Assembly (NCBI GenBank): GCA_029861795.1 | Contig: JAOTYS010000155.1 | Location: forward strand, 1-9,339 | DNA from: Gammaproteobacteria bacterium | GTDB lineage: Bacteria; Pseudomonadota; Gammaproteobacteria; Arenicellales; JAOTYS01 | DNA: 9,339 nt | Direction: 5' to 3' | Shown here: piece by piece, positions 6,647 through 9,339 of the stretch | How positions within the stretch are numbered: the stretch's first letter is position 1 | Layout: each line of letters opens with the position of its first letter | Notes under the pieces: generated by a model | The model's input: the letters and a program-made list of their open reading frames with translations, nothing else | Databases searched by the model: none | Told to the model about the DNA's origin: nothing | Program-made: the position numbers and the translations under genes

Positions 6647-8137
6647 TTAACGGCTAAGTGCTGCAAGATCATTCAGCTCTGCGCGAATATGCCGTAGTAG
6701 ATCTGTCGCCATCAACCCAAGCTCTCCGCCTTGTTGTGCCCCCCGGTCTCCAGCGCTGGCGTGGATCCATGCCCCCAATCTCGCTGCCTCTGCTAGGCCC
6801 AATCCCTGCGCGATAAGTGCAATGATAACGCCACTGAGCACATCACCCATTCCACCGCTTGCCATACCAGGATTACCACGGTCGCATAAGTACACGTTAT
6901 CACTGGAAGATGCAATCAGGGTCCCGGCGCCTTTGAGCACGCACACGCCACCATAGCGCTCGATAATGGCGCATGCGGCAGCACGACGATCTGCTTGCAC
7001 GTCCGCGGTGCTGCTCCCGAGCAGACGCGCGGCTTCGCCCGGATGCGGGGTGAGGACCCAATTGTCGCGTGAAAACGGATTATCGGCCAACAGATTAAGT
7101 GCGTCCGCATCCACAACCAGAGGTCGATTTAACTCAGTGGCAGCCGCAAACATCGCCTGCCCCCAGGCGTTACGCCCAAGCCCCGGACCTACCGCGATGG
7201 CAGAACAGCGCTCAGCACACTGACGCAACGCTTCGCAATCGTCAACCGCGGCCACCATTAGCTCTGGTGTATAGGCAGTCACCAACTCCGCGTGTGCCGC
7301 CTGCGTTGCCACCGTTACCAAGCCCGCGCCACTGCGATAGGCTGCCGCGCCGGCCATGCGTACAGCTCCAGGCATACCTAGGTCTCCGCCAACCACCAGC
7401 ACATGACCGGCGTGCCCTTTGTGGGCGTCACGCGCTCTGCGCGGCACCAAGCGGCATAGACTTTGTGGCGTGACGCGCACGGCCAACGGACTCACAACAT
7501 CATAAATTTGCGATGGCACGCCTAAGTTTTCGAAGCGGATCTCACCTACAAACTCCGGCCCGCGACCGGTAAACAGACCAAGTTTCAAGCCAATGAAGGT
7601 AACAGTGAGATCGGCCCGCACCGCCGAGCCAAGCACGCGCCCGGTATCCGCGTGGATACCGGAGGGGATATCCAGTGCGAGCACAGGCGCGGTTGCCGCA
7701 TTAATCGCCTCAATGGCGCGCGCCCACTGACCGCTCACCGCTCGTTCCAATCCGGTGCCGAACAATCCATCTACGATCACGTCAGTAGACGGCAACTGAG
7801 CATCAAATGACTCGACTGCAATGCCATCGGTTTCTACCATGCGCCGCATTTGTTTCGCGTCATCGGAACGCGGCTCGGCGAGGGCCAACACACAACAATC
7901 CATGCCAGCACTTTTCGCCGCATGGGCGACCACATATCCATCACCCCCGTTGTTACCGCCACCACACACCACGGTGATATGCTTCGCCTGGGGCCACTTG
8001 CGCCGCACACATGCAAAAGCGGCTTCTCCGGCCGTTGTCATTAACGACGCACCCGCTATGCCGCAGTCCTCGATGGCCAACCGATCCAGCTCTCGGGTCT
8101 GGGCCGCACCAAATAATGATTGGGGCAACTCAGTCAT
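6647..8137 (-). CDS. nnr: Bifunctional NAD(P)HX epimerase / ADP-dependent NAD(P)HX dehydratase
   Basis: This enzyme repairs hydrated NADH and NADPH. The N-terminal NnrE (YjeF_N) domain, about 1-220, interconverts the R and S epimers. The C-terminal NnrD (carbohydrate-kinase-like) domain, about 225-490, dehydrates the S form using ADP. Epimerase signatures are GGGNNGGDGYVVA from 59, DGLFGTGL from 123 and DIPSGIHADTG at 156-166. Dehydratase signatures are KGHAGHVLVVGG at 240-251, VVDADALNLL from 341, TPHPGEAARLL from 363, KGAGT at 402-406 and NPGMASGGMGDVLSG at 422-436, with the probable catalytic Asp432. The 496 residues match the full-length fusion (E. coli about 515). The ATG at 8137-8135 has no recognizable Shine-Dalgarno and lies inside a 15-bp palindrome. 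It is the first gene of the minus-strand run, with queG divergent 20 bp away. Confidence 0.97.
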   Translation of the reverse strand: MTELPQSLFGAAQTRELDRLAIEDCGIAGASLMTTAGEAAFACVRRKWPQAKHITVVCGGGNNGGDGYVVAHAAKSAGMDCCVLALAEPRSDDAKQMRRMVETDGIAVESFDAQLPSTDVIVDGLFGTGLERAVSGQWARAIEAINAATAPVLALDIPSGIHADTGRVLGSAVRADLTVTFIGLKLGLFTGRGPEFVGEIRFENLGVPSQIYDVVSPLAVRVTPQSLCRLVPRRARDAHKGHAGHVLVVGGDLGMPGAVRMAGAAAYRSGAGLVTVATQAAHAELVTAYTPELMVAAVDDCEALRQCAERCSAIAVGPGLGRNAWGQAMFAAATELNRPLVVDADALNLLADNPFSRDNWVLTPHPGEAARLLGSSTADVQADRRAAACAIIERYGGVCVLKGAGTLIASSSDNVYLCDRGNPGMASGGMGDVLSGVIIALIAQGLGLAEAARLGAWIHASAGDRGAQQGGELGLMATDLLRHIRAELNDLAALSR

Positions 8138-8148
8138 AGTGACTATGA
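8134..8148. promoter_or_regulatory. 15-bp perfect palindrome in the divergent nnr/queG gap
   Basis: TCATAGT-G-ACTATGA has perfect 7-bp arms around one central base, and it covers the nnr start codon. The adjoining TATGATA (8144-8150) gives TATGAT on the plus strand and TATCAT on the minus strand, each 5 of 6 to the sigma-70 -10 consensus. The -35 matches are weak on both sides: TTGGGG at 8120-8125 and TTCGCG at 8168-8173 on the minus strand. It could be an operator, a shared bidirectional promoter core, or both. No experiment or comparison is available here. Confidence 0.4.
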
Positions 8149-8157
8149 TAGGTCGTC

Positions 8158-9261
8158 ATGACCTCAACGCGAAGCAATCACATCGACTTTCAAGATCTGG
8201 CTGGTCAGATTAAGCGTTGGGGTAACGAGCTTGGTTTTAAGCGGGTTGGGATCGCCGACACTGAGCTCGACCGCGCCGAGACGCAACTGTTGCATTGGTT
8301 GGATCAGGGTATGCACGGCGAGATGGGGTATATGGCGCGCCATGGCACCAAGCGCAGCCGGCCGGCTGAGCTACAACCGGGCACAGTTCGAGTTATCTCC
8401 GGCAGTGTGGATTATTTCCCGCCTAATGCACGCGATCCACAAGCCGTACTTGCCGATGAATCGCTGGGCTTTATCTCGCGCTATGCCTTGGGTCGCGACT
8501 ACCACCGATTTATCCGCCGACGTCTTCAGACGCTGGCACACAGAATTCAAGACGTAGTGGGACCATTCGGATATCGCGCGTTTGCCGACAGCGCGCCTGT
8601 GCTGGAAAAACCTTTAGCACAAAAGGCGGGATTAGGCTGGATTGGCAAACACTCCAATCTCATCAATCGCGAGTGTGGTTCATGGTTCTTTCTAGGGGAA
8701 CTTTATACAGACCTCCCCCTGCCGGTAGACACTCCTGCGCAAGAACATTGTGGCACCTGTAACGCCTGTATCGATGTCTGCCCGACTAATGCCATCGTCG
8801 CACCATTCGTGGTAGACGCGAGACGTTGTGTTTCGTACCTCACCATTGAACTGCACGGGCCCATACCCGAACAGTTACGTCCTTTGATCGGCAATCGTGT
8901 ATTCGGCTGCGATGATTGTCAATTGGTTTGTCCATGGAATCGGTTCGCCCAACCGTCGACAGAGTCCGCATTCTCGGCGCGAACTTATCTTGATTCACCA
9001 AAACTGGTCGATCTATTCGGATGGACGGAACGAGAATTTCTGGATGCCACCGAAGGCTCGCCGATCAGGCGTATCGGTTATGAACGTTGGTTGCGAAACA
9101 TCGCCATTGCATTGGGCAACGCCGCCACAACCTGTGAAATCATTCTTGCTCTGGAGCGACGTACGCAACACCCCTCGACTCTGGTGCGCGAGCACGTGAC
9201 CTGGGCACTGCGGCGCCACCGCAGTCATTTCATGAACGAATCTGGCTCTCGGATAAAGTGA
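8158..9261 (+). CDS. queG: QueG, epoxyqueuosine reductase
   Basis: QueG performs the last step of queuosine synthesis, reducing epoxyqueuosine to queuosine at position 34 of GUN tRNAs, using cobalamin and two [4Fe-4S] clusters. The 367-residue protein shows [14 protein letters not shown] at 107-120, then [20 protein letters not shown] from 142, in which D144 matches the proposed catalytic Asp of the family. The eight cluster cysteines are all present: C198, C201, C204 and C208 (CxxCxxCxxxC), then C224 and C251, C254 and C258 ([11 protein letters not shown]). The C-terminal part from about 300 looks like the HEAT-like tRNA-binding repeats. The ATG follows a modest AGG (8150-8152). It is divergent from nnr, and its last 37 bp overlap the end of orn on the other strand. 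Confidence 0.97.
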   Translation: MTSTRSNHIDFQDLAGQIKRWGNELGFKRVGIADTELDRAETQLLHWLDQGMHGEMGYMARHGTKRSRPAELQPGTVRVISGSVDYFPPNARDPQAVLADESLGFISRYALGRDYHRFIRRRLQTLAHRIQDVVGPFGYRAFADSAPVLEKPLAQKAGLGWIGKHSNLINRECGSWFFLGELYTDLPLPVDTPAQEHCGTCNACIDVCPTNAIVAPFVVDARRCVSYLTIELHGPIPEQLRPLIGNRVFGCDDCQLVCPWNRFAQPSTESAFSARTYLDSPKLVDLFGWTEREFLDATEGSPIRRIGYERWLRNIAIALGNAATTCEIILALERRTQHPSTLVREHVTWALRRHRSHFMNESGSRIK

Positions 9262-9339
9262 GTGCGATAGAAGCGCAGCTCTTCAATAGATTCGCGTATG
9301 TCATCCAACGCCTTGTGGGTGTTTTTTTTGGTAAACCCT
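9225..9339 (-). CDS. orn: Orn, oligoribonuclease, C-terminal fragment
   Basis: Orn is the 3'-5' exoribonuclease (DEDDh family) that degrades di- and very short oligoribonucleotides. Translating the minus strand from the window edge gives [17 protein letters not shown], then [20 protein letters not shown], and a TGA at 9227-9225. This matches the E. coli C-terminus ([31 protein letters not shown]) and keeps the last catalytic His (THKALDD) and Asp (LDD/MDD). The gene continues past the window edge, so only about 37 residues are visible. The tail after HFI is about 7 residues longer than in E. coli. It converges on queG and overlaps it by 37 bp. The tRNA-Gly genes that separate orn from queG in E. 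coli are absent. Confidence 0.93.
   Translation of the reverse strand, partial: GFTKKNTHKALDDIRESIEELRFYRTHFIREPDSFMK

Noticed and set aside
7099..7473. Plus-strand open frame of 124 codons inside nnr
   Set aside because: Pro/Arg-rich antisense shadow of the NnrD domain with no family resemblance.
7821..8213. Plus-strand open frame of 130 codons running antisense to nnr and into queG
   Set aside because: It is antisense to a well-conserved domain, has no recognizable motif and a composition rich in Arg, Ser and Pro, as expected of a shadow frame in GC-rich coding DNA.
1..9339. Defence system, mobile element, CRISPR array or biosynthetic cluster
   Set aside because: All coding sequence is accounted for by conserved housekeeping genes in their usual order. 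No transposase, integrase, direct-repeat array or tRNA was seen.

Overview
This is a chromosomal housekeeping segment from a gammaproteobacterium. The gene order matches the conserved block known from E. coli and Pseudomonas: orn, queG, nnr, tsaE, amiB, mutL, miaA, hfq, hflX, hflK. The genus cannot be fixed from the sequence. Two features point away from the enteric group. MutL carries a complete nicking-endonuclease signature, and AmiB ends in a LysM domain; both are Pseudomonas-like. No insertion sequence, phage gene, tRNA, rRNA or CRISPR array was seen, and coding density is very high.

Layout, left to right. Positions 1-96 hold the 5' end of hflK (minus strand, cut by the window edge), with a 108-bp gap before it that carries a candidate extended -10 promoter and a small hairpin. 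hflX, hfq, miaA, mutL, amiB, tsaE and the bifunctional NAD(P)HX repair gene nnr follow, all on the minus strand, so transcription runs from about 8137 down to 1. amiB overlaps tsaE by the ATGA type of overlap, mutL starts 4 bp after amiB, and miaA overlaps mutL by 35 bp. This suggests one operon with translational coupling, plus possible internal promoters. queG lies on the plus strand, divergent from nnr across only 20 bp. Its 3' end overlaps the 3' end of a partial, convergent orn by 37 bp.

Functionally the cluster mixes tRNA modification (TsaE for t6A37, MiaA for i6A37, QueG for queuosine), RNA regulation and decay (Hfq, Orn), ribosome rescue (HflX), mismatch repair (MutL), cell separation (AmiB), cofactor repair (NnrE/NnrD) and membrane protease control (HflK). 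The genes do not form a single pathway.

I found no convincing undescribed system. The points most worth a second look are: a perfect 15-bp palindrome with overlapping back-to-back -10-like hexamers in the nnr/queG gap; four ARN triplets over the hfq ribosome binding site; an A8 slippery-type tract in orn; the MutL endonuclease signature; a 44-residue N-terminal extension of MiaA; and uncertain non-ATG starts for hflX and tsaE.
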